Shown in pieces: positions 48,348 through 56,459 of a stretch of 64,000 bases of DNA. A model generated the notes under the pieces. That model was not told the origin of the DNA. It saw nothing but the letters and a program-made list of their open reading frames with translations, and made no database searches. The stretch comes from Halomonas beimenensis (lineage in GTDB: Bacteria > Pseudomonadota > Gammaproteobacteria > Pseudomonadales > Halomonadaceae): NCBI RefSeq assembly GCF_002549795.1, contig NZ_CP021435.1:1674001-1738000 (forward strand), read 5' to 3'. Made by a program: the position numbers and the translations under genes. Positions within the stretch are counted from its first letter, which is position 1. Every line of letters starts with the position of its first letter.

Positions 48348-50012
48348 CTACCCCGACAACTCCGCTTCGGCGGCGAGGATCTGCAGGTGGATGTCCGGCA
48401 TGCGCCGCAGGTGATCGCCGAACCAGGCCAGCAGGCGGGGCCGCAGGGCCAGCGGCAGGTCGGCCAGGGAATCCACCTGGATCTCCTCCAGGCAGTCGTC
48501 CAGCCAGTCGGCGAAGGCGTCCTCGTCCAGGGGGCTCGCGTGGCTGGCGTCCAGCAGCAGGCGGCCGACGCGGGTCCAGCCCCGGTCGGTGGCGGCCACC
48601 GTCAAGGCCAGGTGCAGCTCCCCGTGGCGCGCGGTGGAGTCCCCGCCGAGCCCGGGCAAGCGGGCGACCTCGTCCTGGTGGATGATCCGGGGCGCCTGGG
48701 GGTGCCGGGCCTCGCGATGGAGGCCCTCGCCGTCCAGGCGGATCAGGTCGCCGTTGCGCGGGATCAGCGGGGCCTCGATGCCCAGTTCCCGGGCGAGGGC
48801 CTGGTGGGCGTGCTGGTGGCGCAGCTCGCCATGGACGGGCAACAGGTGGCGCGGCCTTGCCCAGCCGTAGAGGGTGGTGAGCTCCTGCTGGGCCGGGTGG
48901 CCCGAGGCATGCAGCTCGGGATGGTTGGTCTCGTCCATCAGCGTCACGCCTCGCAGGCCGAGGGCGTGCTTCAGGCGCTCGATCAGCCGCTCGTTGCCGG
49001 GGATCGCCCGGGACGAGAAGATCGCGGTGTCGCCGGCCTCCAGCGAGAAGTGCGGGTGTCGGTCCCGAGCCAGCCGTGACAGCGCGGCTCGGGGCTCGCC
49101 CTGGCTGCCGGTGGCGATCACCAGCACCTCCTCCCGGGGCAGGTAGCCGAGGTCGCGGACCGGCACCAGGGGCGGCAGGTCGTCCAGGTAGCCGAGCCCG
49201 CGGGCCACCCCGACCATGCGCTCCATGGCGCGGCCCATCAGGCTGATCCGTCGTCCGCAGCGGGCGGCGGCTCGTCCGATGGCCAGCACCCGGGCCAGGT
49301 TGCTGGCGAAGCAGCTCACCACCACCCGCCCCTCGCAGCCGGCGATGGCGGTCTCCAGGGCTCGGGCCACCTCGCCCTCGCTGCGCGAGTGGCCGGGAAG
49401 GGGCGCATTGGTCGAGTCCCCCACCACCAGGTCGACCGGGGCCAGGGCGCGAAACGTCTCGTCGCGCACGGGCGGGCCGATCAGCGGCTCGGGGTCCAGC
49501 TTCCAGTCCCCGGTGTGCAGCACCCGGTGATCGCCGGCGGCGACGAGCAGGGCGCAGCTTTCCGGGATGGAGTGGGTCAGCGGCAGGTAGCGCAGGGTGA
49601 AGGCGCCGATCTCCAGCGCCTCGCCGGGTTCGATGACCCGGATGGCGTCCTGGGACAGGCCGCGTTCGGCGAACTTGGCCCGCAGCAGGCCGGCGGCCAG
49701 GGGCGTGGCGTGGATCGGGCAGCCCCACTGGGGCCACAGCCAGGCCGCCGCGCCGATGTGATCCTCGTGGCCGTGGGTGATGATCAGCGCCTCGGGGGCG
49801 ATGCCGAGCGTCCCCAGGGCGGAGAGATCCGGCACCTGCAGCGGGCTGTCCGGCAGGTCCTGGCGAATCATCATGCCGCAATCCACCGCGATCCAGCGCT
49901 CCTCGTGGCCATAGAGGCTGAGGTTCATGCCGATCTCGCCGCAGCCGCCCAGCGGCAGGAAATGCAGGGGCGGGCGGCGGCGGGGGCGGATCTGGACGCG
50001 GGGTCTGGGCAT
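48348..50012 (-). CDS. Ribonuclease J-like metallo-beta-lactamase nuclease
   Basis: A 554-residue cytoplasmic nuclease with metallo-beta-lactamase, beta-CASP and C-terminal domains. The start HFLPLGGCGEIGMNLSLYG is characteristic of RNase J; the metal motif is HGHEDHIGAA; later His motifs are LTHSIPESC and LHTGDWKLD, and ASGHPAQQEL and LLPVHGELRHQ mark the beta-CASP part. RNase J performs 5'-end mRNA decay and rRNA processing in Gram-positive and alpha-proteobacteria and is unusual in gammaproteobacteria, which use RNase E. ATG at 50012. Confidence 0.9.
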   Translation of the reverse strand: MPRPRVQIRPRRRPPLHFLPLGGCGEIGMNLSLYGHEERWIAVDCGMMIRQDLPDSPLQVPDLSALGTLGIAPEALIITHGHEDHIGAAAWLWPQWGCPIHATPLAAGLLRAKFAERGLSQDAIRVIEPGEALEIGAFTLRYLPLTHSIPESCALLVAAGDHRVLHTGDWKLDPEPLIGPPVRDETFRALAPVDLVVGDSTNAPLPGHSRSEGEVARALETAIAGCEGRVVVSCFASNLARVLAIGRAAARCGRRISLMGRAMERMVGVARGLGYLDDLPPLVPVRDLGYLPREEVLVIATGSQGEPRAALSRLARDRHPHFSLEAGDTAIFSSRAIPGNERLIERLKHALGLRGVTLMDETNHPELHASGHPAQQELTTLYGWARPRHLLPVHGELRHQHAHQALARELGIEAPLIPRNGDLIRLDGEGLHREARHPQAPRIIHQDEVARLPGLGGDSTARHGELHLALTVAATDRGWTRVGRLLLDASHASPLDEDAFADWLDDCLEEIQVDSLADLPLALRPRLLAWFGDHLRRMPDIHLQILAAEAELSG

Positions 50013-50087
50013 CGAAGGGCCGGTAACGGGAAGATGTGGATTTCACTATACGGGAGCGACCCCGCCTCCAACAACGGCCCACATTCC

Positions 50088-50148
50088 GGGTCAGACTCTT
50101 CATTAAACTTAGGTGGCTGACCCCTAAATTTACTGAAGGGTCTGACCC
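50088..50148. repeat. 24-bp imperfect inverted repeat
   Basis: GGGTCAGACTCTTCATTAAA.. (50088-50111) and its near complement (50125-50148) match at about 21 of 24 positions. The GGGTCAGAC..GTCTGACCC style resembles repeats associated with REP-type transposases. It lies in the divergent RNase J/purU promoter region. Confidence 0.75.
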
Positions 50149-50232
50149 CGAGGGGCGCCGAAGCGCGACCCCGAGCGGTCGAGTCCGTTACAATGCGGCC
50201 TCGTTCGACAGCTGACATGCAACGGTCCTTCG

Positions 50233-51087
50233 ATGTCTCACTACTATCGTCTCGTGGTTTCCTGTCCCGACCGCCTGGGAATCGTCTCTCGTGTTTCGAG
50301 CTTCATCGCCGGGCAGGGAGGCTCGATCACCGAGGCGAGCCAGCATTCCGACCTGGAGTCCGGGCGCTTCTTCATGCGTTACGTGATCCTGGCGGATTCC
50401 ATCGGCATGTCCGCCGAGACGCTGCGCGATACCTTCTCGCCCATCGCCGAGGAATTCGAGATGGACTGGGCCTTGACCGACACCCGGCAACGGCGGCGGG
50501 TGGTGCTGATGGTCTCGAGGGAAAGCCACTGCCTGGTGGACCTGCTGTATCGCTGGACCGCCGGGGAACTCGACTGCGATATCGCCGCGGTAATCTCCAA
50601 TCACGAGGACATGCGGGCCCTGGTGGAATGGCACGGGATTCCCTATCACCATGTGCCGGTGAGCCCCGATGACAAGTCCGCCGCCTTCGGCGAAGTGCAG
50701 CGGCTGGTGGACGAGGCCCGGGCCGATTGCGTGGTGCTCGCCCGCTACATGCAGATCCTGCCGCCCAGCCTCTGCGAGCGCTATGCCGGGCGGGTCATCA
50801 ACATCCATCACAGCTTCCTGCCATCCTTCGCCGGGGCCAAGCCCTATCACCAGGCCTACCAGCGCGGGGTCAAGCTGATCGGCGCGACCTGCCACTACGT
50901 CACCGAGGAGCTCGACGCCGGGCCCATCATCGAGCAGGACATCCATCGGGTCAGCCACTGCCATACCCCCAACGACCTGGTCCGCTTCGGCCGCGATGTC
51001 GAGAAGGCCGTGCTGGCCCGGGGGCTGCGCTGGCACCTGGAGGACCGGGTGCTGGTGCATGGCAACAAGACGGTAGTGTTCGCCTAG
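50233..51087 (+). CDS. purU: Formyltetrahydrofolate deformylase
   Basis: Hydrolyses 10-formyltetrahydrofolate to formate and tetrahydrofolate, feeding formate to purine synthesis and balancing one-carbon pools; 284 residues. The N-terminal ACT domain (about 5-85) starts YRLVVSCPDRLGIVSRVSSF. The catalytic formyl-transfer fold contains INIHHSFLPSFAGAKPYHQA with the active-site His, and YVTEELDAGPIIEQD with the catalytic Asp. ATG after TGCAACGGTCCTTCG. Confidence 0.95.
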   Translation: MSHYYRLVVSCPDRLGIVSRVSSFIAGQGGSITEASQHSDLESGRFFMRYVILADSIGMSAETLRDTFSPIAEEFEMDWALTDTRQRRRVVLMVSRESHCLVDLLYRWTAGELDCDIAAVISNHEDMRALVEWHGIPYHHVPVSPDDKSAAFGEVQRLVDEARADCVVLARYMQILPPSLCERYAGRVINIHHSFLPSFAGAKPYHQAYQRGVKLIGATCHYVTEELDAGPIIEQDIHRVSHCHTPNDLVRFGRDVEKAVLARGLRWHLEDRVLVHGNKTVVFA

Positions 51088-51123
51088 CCCGGCAACGACG
51101 CGCACCGAGGCAGGAGAGTTTCG

Positions 51124-51795
51124 ATGTCTTTCTCCGAACTGGTACTGGCCCCCTGGCTGCTCTGGCTGGGGGGGGCCGTGTCGGTCGGCTTCCTGGGACT
51201 GGCGCTGAGCCGCCGGCCCTGGGCGGCGTTGCTCGCCGACCATGGCCTCCAGCATCGCTGGCTGGCGGCCACGGTGATGGTGATGCTGCTGTGGCAGCTG
51301 CGTGCCCAGGCGGTGGACTGGCTGACCCTGCACCTGATGTTCACCGCGCTGCTGACGCTGCTCTTCAAGGCCCCCCTGGCGCTGCTGTCGGTGGCGCTGG
51401 TGAACCTGGCGATGATCCTGCTGGGGCGGGTCGAGTGGCCCCTGTTCGGGGTGAACCTGCTGGTGACCGGGGTGGTGCCGGTGCTGGTGATCAGCCTGGT
51501 GTGGCGCCTGGTGGACCGTCGCCTGCCCGACAACCTGATGGTCTTCCTTTTCGTGTGCGGCTTCTTCGGCTCGGCGCTTTCCGCCCTGGGCAGCGGCCTG
51601 GCCGCCGTCGGCCTGATGGCCCTGGGGGGCACGGATCCCCAGGCCATGTATCAGGCCATGGAATACGCCCGCTTCCTGCCCCTGCTGATGCCCTCCGAGG
51701 CCTTCATCACCGGCATGCTGATGAGCATCCTGATGGTCTATCACCCGGACTGGGTGGCGACCTTCAACGACCATCGCTATATCGACACCAAGTGA
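51124..51795 (+). CDS. Polytopic membrane protein (COG3235-like, ECF-permease-like)
   Basis: A 223-residue protein with about six or seven hydrophobic helices (for example LHLMFTALLTLLFKAPLALL and LLVTGVVPVLVISLVWRLV). It resembles a gammaproteobacterial family often labelled energy-coupling-factor permease, distantly CbiM-like; conserved-looking polar sites include LHLMFTALL and PSEAFITGMLMSILMVYHPDW. No ATPase partner gene is adjacent, so transport function is uncertain. GGAG precedes the ATG. It may be co-transcribed with purU, 36 bp upstream. Confidence 0.7.
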   Translation: MSFSELVLAPWLLWLGGAVSVGFLGLALSRRPWAALLADHGLQHRWLAATVMVMLLWQLRAQAVDWLTLHLMFTALLTLLFKAPLALLSVALVNLAMILLGRVEWPLFGVNLLVTGVVPVLVISLVWRLVDRRLPDNLMVFLFVCGFFGSALSALGSGLAAVGLMALGGTDPQAMYQAMEYARFLPLLMPSEAFITGMLMSILMVYHPDWVATFNDHRYIDTK

Positions 51796-51843
51796 GCGGC
51801 TGGCTTTCGGGACGGTACCCGAATGTTGCCGGCGCGTAACTTT

Positions 51844-51872
51844 AGCCGGATAAGCGAAAGCTTATCTGGCTT
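51844..51872 (+). terminator. Hairpin after the membrane-protein gene
   Basis: AGCCGGATAAGC pairs with GCTTATCTGGCT around a GAAA tetraloop. There is no T-run after it, so it may be a REP-like unit or a weak terminator. Confidence 0.5.
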
Positions 51873-51944
51873 AATGCGTCCATCGTTTCAGGTGCATCCC
51901 GGCATACTGGGCCGAGACTCGCTGGAAAGATTCCTGGATGCGAC

Positions 51945-52280
51945 ATGACCATGACCGCTCCCCCCGTGGCCCGGTCCGCGCGCCTGGTGCGCCGGCAGAT
52001 GCTGCGCGACAACCGCTTCTTCGGCTTGCACCAGCTGTGGTACGGCCTGTTGCTCACGCCGGCCGCCAGCTACTTCCTGGCGCTGGTCTTCGACCCTACC
52101 GGCTGGTGGCTGGCGGGCGTCGGCTTCCTGGTCGCCTGGGCACTGGTCGAACTCGCCTTCCTCCCCCGGCGCCTCGTGATCCACCGCCTGGCCGCCAAGG
52201 AGAGTCAGGACGAGGTCGTCCGCGAGGCGCTGCGCCACGGCGTCTCGCTGCAGGAGGTGACGGTGGTCGACCGCGCCTGA
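51945..52280 (+). CDS. Small hypothetical membrane protein
   Basis: A 111-residue protein with two membrane helices (about 29-47 LWYGLLLTPAASYFLALVF and 53-72 WWLAGVGFLVAWALVELAFL) and a charged, probably cytoplasmic end (HRLAAKESQDEVVREALRHG). No family recognised. It is convergent with dinB across an IS-split repeat module. The ATG at 51945 is weakly supported. Confidence 0.55.
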   Translation: MTMTAPPVARSARLVRRQMLRDNRFFGLHQLWYGLLLTPAASYFLALVFDPTGWWLAGVGFLVAWALVELAFLPRRLVIHRLAAKESQDEVVREALRHGVSLQEVTVVDRA

Positions 52281-52299
52281 GAGCGCCGAGCTGCAAGCG

Positions 52300-52361
52300 C
52301 CGAGCGCCGAGCCGCAAAGTAGCAAGTGACAAGTAGAAAGTGGCAAGAAGGCTCTTTGGAG
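52300..52361. repeat. Left part of composite repeat module 8 (cut by IS)
   Basis: The arm gcaagtgacaagtagaaagtgg and the first half of the terminator (AAGAAGGCT) stop at the IS end; the other half resumes at 53609. Confidence 0.75.
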
Positions 52362-52410
52362 TGCCCCTGAATTTGTAGACACCTTACCTGCAACCCGGAG
52401 GTAAGGTGCT

Positions 52411-52728
52411 ATGCGCTTGAAAACCCGTCGCCAGTTCTCCCTGGAGTTCAAACGCCATGTGGTCCAGCATTCGCTGGAGTCCCCCGAACCCCAGGCCCGC
52501 GTAGCGGAGCGGTTCGGGATACACCCGAAACTGCTAGGTCGATGGAGGCGAGAACTCGTGACCACGGATGACCGCCAGCCCAAGGGGGTGCCCAACGCGG
52601 GTCCCCACAAGAGCCAGCATGAGCTGGAGCGTGAGAACCGGCGACTCAAGAAGCGTCTCGAGCGGGCCGAGCTGGAAGTCGAAATCCTAAAAAAGGCCAA
52701 CGAGTACTTCGCCAAAGACCCGAAGTGA
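52411..52728 (+). CDS. IS3-family OrfA (helix-turn-helix protein)
   Basis: A 105-residue DNA-binding protein of the IS3 transposase. The helix-turn-helix is in FKRHVVQHSLESPEPQARVA and RFGIHPKLLGRWRRE; the C-terminal leucine-zipper-like helix is ELERENRRLKKRLERAELEV. The slippery heptamer A AAA AAG at 52689-52695 lies in frame near its end and would allow a -1 shift into orfB to make the full transposase. Confidence 0.92.
   Translation: MRLKTRRQFSLEFKRHVVQHSLESPEPQARVAERFGIHPKLLGRWRRELVTTDDRQPKGVPNAGPHKSQHELERENRRLKKRLERAELEVEILKKANEYFAKDPK
52689..52695 (+). promoter_or_regulatory. -1 ribosomal frameshift site (A AAA AAG)
   Basis: The heptamer is in the correct phase of orfA (codons 52690-52692 and 52693-52695). 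A -1 shift enters the orfB frame without a stop. Confidence 0.85.
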
Positions 52729-53582
52729 AGTTCGCCTTCATCAAGCGCTACCGCTCCCGACGCTGGACGGTTGTTTTGATGTGCGGAGTACTCGGCGTGT
52801 CCAAGGCGGGCTTCTATCGCTGGCTAAGTCGCCGACCGTCCCCCCAGGTGACGGAGAACGAGCGCCTGTTGCGCTTCCTGCTGGCCGAAGCTGACCGGCA
52901 GGCAGGCGTACCAGGTTATCGCAAACTCTGGCAGGCGGCCGTGAACGTGGGCTTTGCCTGTAGCCAGAATCGTGTGCAGCGGCTCCTGCAGCGCGCGGGC
53001 TATCGCTCGACACGGGCCTTGCGCCCCGGTTATCGGCGCCCCAAGCCTGGCCTGCCGGCCTTACCCAACCTGCTGAACCGAGAATTCGATGTGACGGCGC
53101 CCAATCGCGTCTGGGTCTCGGACATCACACAGGTACGCTGTCACGAAGGCTGGTGGTACCTGGCCATCGTCATGGACCTGTATTCCCGGCGGATCGTCGG
53201 CTGGGCCGGTGGGCCTCTCAACGACAGCCACCTGGTGGAGCGGGCGCTGAGGATGGCCTGGGCGGCGCGGCAGCCCTCAAGCGGAGGCATGCTGTTCCAT
53301 TCAGATCAGGGGGCGCAGTACCGCAGCGAGAACGTGATGCGGTGGCTGACGGAGCGAGGCATCACGTTGAGCATGTCCCGTCGTGGCAATTGCTGGGATA
53401 ACGCCTGTGCCGAGAGTTTCTTTGCCCAGCTGAAGGAAGAGTGGCTCCGTCGCCTGGCACGGCAGAGTCGTGCTGAACTGCAGGCTGAGGCGGAGTACTA
53501 CATCGAAGAGTATTACGATAAGGTGCGGCTGCATGGCGCCTTGGGCGGGGTATCGCCCAAGGCGTTTGAAGCCGCTGCCTGA
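52725..53582 (+). CDS. IS3-family OrfB transposase (DDE)
   Basis: Integrase-fold domain of 285 residues. The DDE residues are visible: Asp in VWVSDITQVR, Asp in MLFHSDQGAQY and Glu in SFFAQLKEEWL (35 residues later). Its frame is -1 relative to orfA and open upstream to the slippery site, so the real product is probably an OrfAB fusion; a GTG at 52725 gives the stand-alone version. No stop or frameshift damage. Confidence 0.92.
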   Translation: MKFAFIKRYRSRRWTVVLMCGVLGVSKAGFYRWLSRRPSPQVTENERLLRFLLAEADRQAGVPGYRKLWQAAVNVGFACSQNRVQRLLQRAGYRSTRALRPGYRRPKPGLPALPNLLNREFDVTAPNRVWVSDITQVRCHEGWWYLAIVMDLYSRRIVGWAGGPLNDSHLVERALRMAWAARQPSSGGMLFHSDQGAQYRSENVMRWLTERGITLSMSRRGNCWDNACAESFFAQLKEEWLRRLARQSRAELQAEAEYYIEEYYDKVRLHGALGGVSPKAFEAAA

Positions 53583-53608
53583 TCAAGGTGTCTACTTTTT
53601 CAGGGCCA

Positions 53609-53762
53609 CCTCACTTCTGGCAATCACCAGCGGGGCCTTCTTTTCCAAGGTGGGGCGGGCTTGGGTTTCCTTGCGACTTTCTACTTTCTACTCGAGCCTT
53701 CGCTTGGCCGCTTGGCCGCTTGGCCGCTTGGCCGCTTGGCCGCTTGGCCGCTTGGCCGCTTA
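53609..53762. repeat. Right part of module 8 with (GCTTGGCC)7 array
   Basis: Resumes with CACCAGCGGGGCCTTCTTTT, the right half of the terminator, then ctactttctactcgagcc and seven GCTTGGCC units (53702-53757). A partial unit overlaps the dinB stop codon. The text after the terminator is nearly the same as in module 5. Confidence 0.88.
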
Positions 53763-54815
53763 CAGCTCCAACTCCAACTGCTGCCGTGCGGCCTCGGGGA
53801 CCAGCCTCACCCCGACTCCCAGCAGGCGCACCGGCCGCTCGGCCCGGGCCCAGGCCTGCTCCAGCAGGAGCTGGAAGCTGGCCTGGTCGGTGGCCAGCCC
53901 CCGGCTTTCCAGGGTGGTCAGGCTGAAGTCGTCGAAGCGTACCTTGACGAAGATCCCCGCCGGCGACGGATGGCCATGCCGGGCCAGGCGTTCCTCCAGG
54001 CGCCGGCAGAGCGGCACCAGGGCTTCCCTGGCCTCGGTCAGGCCGGGCAGGTCCCGGTCGAAGGTGGTCTCCACGCTCACCGACTTGCGCTCCCGCTCGA
54101 CCTTTACCGGGCGCTCGTCGATCCCCCGGGCCAGCTCATAGAGCCGGTGGCCGAACTTGCCGAACTCCTCCCTCAGGCGCTCGAGGGGCAGCCGGCGCAG
54201 GTCCGCGCAGGTCTCGATGCCCAGGGCCTCGAGCCGCACCGAGGTGGCCGGACCCACCCCATGCAGCTTCTTCACCGGCAGCGCCGAGACGAAGGCCTCC
54301 ACTCGGTCCGGGGCGATGACCGTCAGGCCGTCGGGCTTCTCCCAGTCGCTGGCGATCTTCGCCAGGAACTTGGCGGGGGCCGCCCCCACCGAGACGGTGA
54401 TGCCCGTGCGTGCCAGGCACTCGGCCTTCAGCCACTGGGCCATCCAGGTGGCGCTGCCCTGGAAGGCCTCCACGTCCGTCACGTCCAGGAAGGCCTCGTC
54501 CAGGGAGAGGGGCTCCACCAGGGGCGTCAGCTCGTGGAAGACCGCCTGGATCTGCCGGGAAACGTCCCGGTACTTCTCGAAATCCCCCGGCAGCAGGGTC
54601 AGGTGAGGGCAGAGCCGCAGGGCCTGGGCGGTGGGCATGGCCGAATGGATGCCGAAGGCTCGGGCCGGGTAGTTGCAGGTGGCGATGACCCCGCGATGCT
54701 CCCGGGAACGGCCGATGGCCATCGGGATATCGCGCAGGCTGGGGTCATCGCGCATCTCGACCGCGGCGAAGAAGCAGTCGCAGTCGGCATGCAGGATCTT
54801 GCGTGGCTTCTGCAT
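53760..54815 (-). CDS. dinB: DNA polymerase IV
   Basis: Error-prone Y-family polymerase of 351 residues for translesion synthesis. Catalytic carboxylates are in ILHADCDCFFAAVEM and SLDEAFLDVT; the thumb is followed by the little-finger domain, and the end QLELEL may serve as a beta-clamp contact. The stop TAA overlaps the GCTTGGCC array. It lies 64 bp after lexA on the same strand, so it is probably co-transcribed with it and SOS-controlled. Confidence 0.95.
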   Translation of the reverse strand: MQKPRKILHADCDCFFAAVEMRDDPSLRDIPMAIGRSREHRGVIATCNYPARAFGIHSAMPTAQALRLCPHLTLLPGDFEKYRDVSRQIQAVFHELTPLVEPLSLDEAFLDVTDVEAFQGSATWMAQWLKAECLARTGITVSVGAAPAKFLAKIASDWEKPDGLTVIAPDRVEAFVSALPVKKLHGVGPATSVRLEALGIETCADLRRLPLERLREEFGKFGHRLYELARGIDERPVKVERERKSVSVETTFDRDLPGLTEAREALVPLCRRLEERLARHGHPSPAGIFVKVRFDDFSLTTLESRGLATDQASFQLLLEQAWARAERPVRLLGVGVRLVPEAARQQLELEL

Positions 54816-54879
54816 GGCGGAACGCTAAGGGGGCGTCGGCTGGCCGTGTGCGGTCATCTGTCCGGCATGCCGACGGAGC

Positions 54880-55539
54880 CTAACCCAGGGCCTGGCCATT
54901 GCCGCCTCGAATCACCCCCACCCCGATGCCCTCGATGTCCAGGGCATCCTGGCGCAGGTCCACCTCGATGGGGGCGAAGTCGGCGTTCTCGGCCTCCAGG
55001 GTCACCCGGTGCCCCTGGCGATGGAAGCGCTTGACGGTGACCTCGTCCTCCAGGCGGGCGACCACGATCTGGCCGTCCCGCACCCGATCGGTGCGATGCA
55101 CGGCGAGCAGGTCGCCCTCGAGGATGCCCACGTCCTTCATGGACAGGCCGCGCACCCGCAACAGGTAGTCGGCCCGGGGGGTGAAGTAGTCGGGCGGCAG
55201 CGGGCAGTAGCGGTCGATGTGCTCGGCGGCCAGGATCGGGCTGCCGGCGGCCACCTCGCCGATGATCGGCAGGCCCTGGGGCGGTTCCTCCGCGCCGGCC
55301 GAGGCCTGGACGGGCTCCGGCTCCTGGGCGGGCAGGCGAATGCCGCGGGAGGTGCCGCGGATCACGCGGATCACGCCCTTGCGCTCCAGGGCTCGCAGGT
55401 GTTCTTCCGCGGCGTTCGGCGACTTGAACCCCAGGGCGCGGGAGATCTCCGCGCGGGTGGGCGGATAGCCCAGGTCGTTCATCGTCTTGACGATGAAGTC
55501 GTAGACGTTCTGCTGGCGAGGGGTGAGGGGGCGTGCCAT
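54880..55539 (-). CDS. lexA: LexA repressor
   Basis: SOS repressor of 219 residues (E. coli 202). The N-terminal winged helix is [20 protein letters not shown]; the self-cleavage site is Ala98-Gly99 in [10 protein letters not shown]; the catalytic Ser133 is in GLSMKDVG and Lys170 in EDEVTVKRF, 37 residues apart as in E. coli. A LexA-like box lies upstream. Divergent from psrA, as in Pseudomonas. Confidence 0.97.
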   Translation of the reverse strand: MARPLTPRQQNVYDFIVKTMNDLGYPPTRAEISRALGFKSPNAAEEHLRALERKGVIRVIRGTSRGIRLPAQEPEPVQASAGAEEPPQGLPIIGEVAAGSPILAAEHIDRYCPLPPDYFTPRADYLLRVRGLSMKDVGILEGDLLAVHRTDRVRDGQIVVARLEDEVTVKRFHRQGHRVTLEAENADFAPIEVDLRQDALDIEGIGVGVIRGGNGQALG

Positions 55540-55565
55540 GCGACCTCCGCGGCGGAATCGGTGTA

Positions 55566-55581
55566 TTGGTCAAGTATACAG
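55566..55581. promoter_or_regulatory. Possible LexA box upstream of lexA
   Basis: TTGGTCAAGTATACAG has a perfect ACAG half-site; the other half is TTGG instead of CTGT (CTG-N10-CAG with one mismatch on the opposite strand). It lies 27 bp from the start codon. Confidence 0.45.
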
Positions 55582-55702
55582 CATGGCAATCCATCCAGTA
55601 AAAGGCCTGGCCAGGGACGACTCCCGGGTGCCATCTCGGGCCGGCGTTTGGGTGATCGATCGTCGCGCCGATCGTGTTTCAAACAGGTGTCGCTGCTGCG
55701 CA

Positions 55703-55731
55703 TTGAGCAAGGCCTCGGCCTGTCATACACT
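55703..55731 (+). promoter_or_regulatory. Promoter-like elements of psrA
   Basis: TTGAGC, a 17-bp spacer and TACACT. The PsrA-like box begins about 10 bp after the -10. Confidence 0.4.
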
Positions 55732-55742
55732 CAGGTCATATT

Positions 55743-55756
55743 CAAACAGATGTTTC
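55743..55756. promoter_or_regulatory. PsrA autoregulatory box
   Basis: CAAAC-AGAT-GTTTC fits the GAAAC-N4-GTTTC pattern I recall for PsrA. A weaker copy, CAAAC-AGGT-GTCGC, lies at 55680. The position just past the -10 suits repression. Confidence 0.65.
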
Positions 55757-55773
55757 CAACCCTGGACTCGCCC

Positions 55774-56427
55774 ATGGCTCAGCCCGATACCGTCACGCGC
55801 ATTCTCGATACCGCCGAGGTGCTGTTCGCCGAGCGCGGCTTCGCCGAGACTTCGCTGCGCAACATCACCAGCAAGGCCAAGGTGAACCTGGCCGCGGTCA
55901 ACTACCACTTCGGCTCCAAGAAGTCGCTGATCCAGGCGGTCTTCGCCCGCTACCTCGACCCCTTCACCGAACGCTTCCACACGGCCCTGGACGAGCTGGA
56001 AGCCCGGCATGGCGGCGAGCAGGGCCCCATCCCCCTCGAAGAGCTGCTCGAGACCATGGCCCGCACCGTCCTCGAGGTGCCCGCCGAGCGCAACAGCCTC
56101 AAGGTGTTCATGCGCCTGCTGGGCCTGGCCTACAGCCAGGCCCAGGGACACCTGAGGCGCTTCATTCGCGAGGAGTACGGCAGCGTCTTCACCCGCTTCG
56201 GCGAGATGGTCCAGCGCGCCACGCCGGAACTGCCGGATGCCGAGCGCTTCTGGCGCTCCCACTTCATCCTCGGGTCGGTGATCTTCACCCTCTCGGGGCT
56301 CGACGCCCTGCGTGACATCGCCGAGCACGACTACGGCGAGCGGGTCTCGGTGCAGGACCTGGTGCAGCGCATGATGCCGGTGCTGGTCGCGGCCATGAAC
56401 GCGCCCTTGCCGCAGGCGGAGGAGTGA
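55774..56427 (+). CDS. psrA: TetR-family regulator PsrA
   Basis: A 217-residue fatty-acid-responsive repressor/activator. The helix-turn-helix (about 8-54: LFAERGFAETSLRNITSKA, NYHFGSKKSLIQAVF) and the ligand domain (FMRLLGLAYSQAQGHLRRF, WRSHFILGSVIFTLSG) closely match Pseudomonas PsrA, which controls beta-oxidation genes and rpoS. The ATG at 55774 is chosen by that match. Location beside lexA is the same as in Pseudomonas. Confidence 0.9.
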   Translation: MAQPDTVTRILDTAEVLFAERGFAETSLRNITSKAKVNLAAVNYHFGSKKSLIQAVFARYLDPFTERFHTALDELEARHGGEQGPIPLEELLETMARTVLEVPAERNSLKVFMRLLGLAYSQAQGHLRRFIREEYGSVFTRFGEMVQRATPELPDAERFWRSHFILGSVIFTLSGLDALRDIAEHDYGERVSVQDLVQRMMPVLVAAMNAPLPQAEE

Positions 56428-56459
56428 GGTCGTTGCGATGAGTGCCTGACCGGCAGCTT

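Larger units (their letters stand above)
52362..53608 (+). mobile_element. IS3-family insertion sequence, apparently intact
   Basis: About 1247 bp. The ends are imperfect inverted repeats: TGCCCCTGAATTTGTAGACA on the left and the complement TGGCCCTGAAAAAGTAGACA on the right. It carries orfA and orfB with a -1 frameshift signal. No clear target duplication is visible at these exact ends (GAG against CCT), so the borders may be off by a few bases. It sits inside repeat module 8, between convergent genes, and breaks no gene. Confidence 0.92.

Noticed and set aside
52359..53611. Target-site duplication of the IS3 element
   Set aside because: The bases flanking the inferred ends (GAG and CCT) do not match, so none is claimed.
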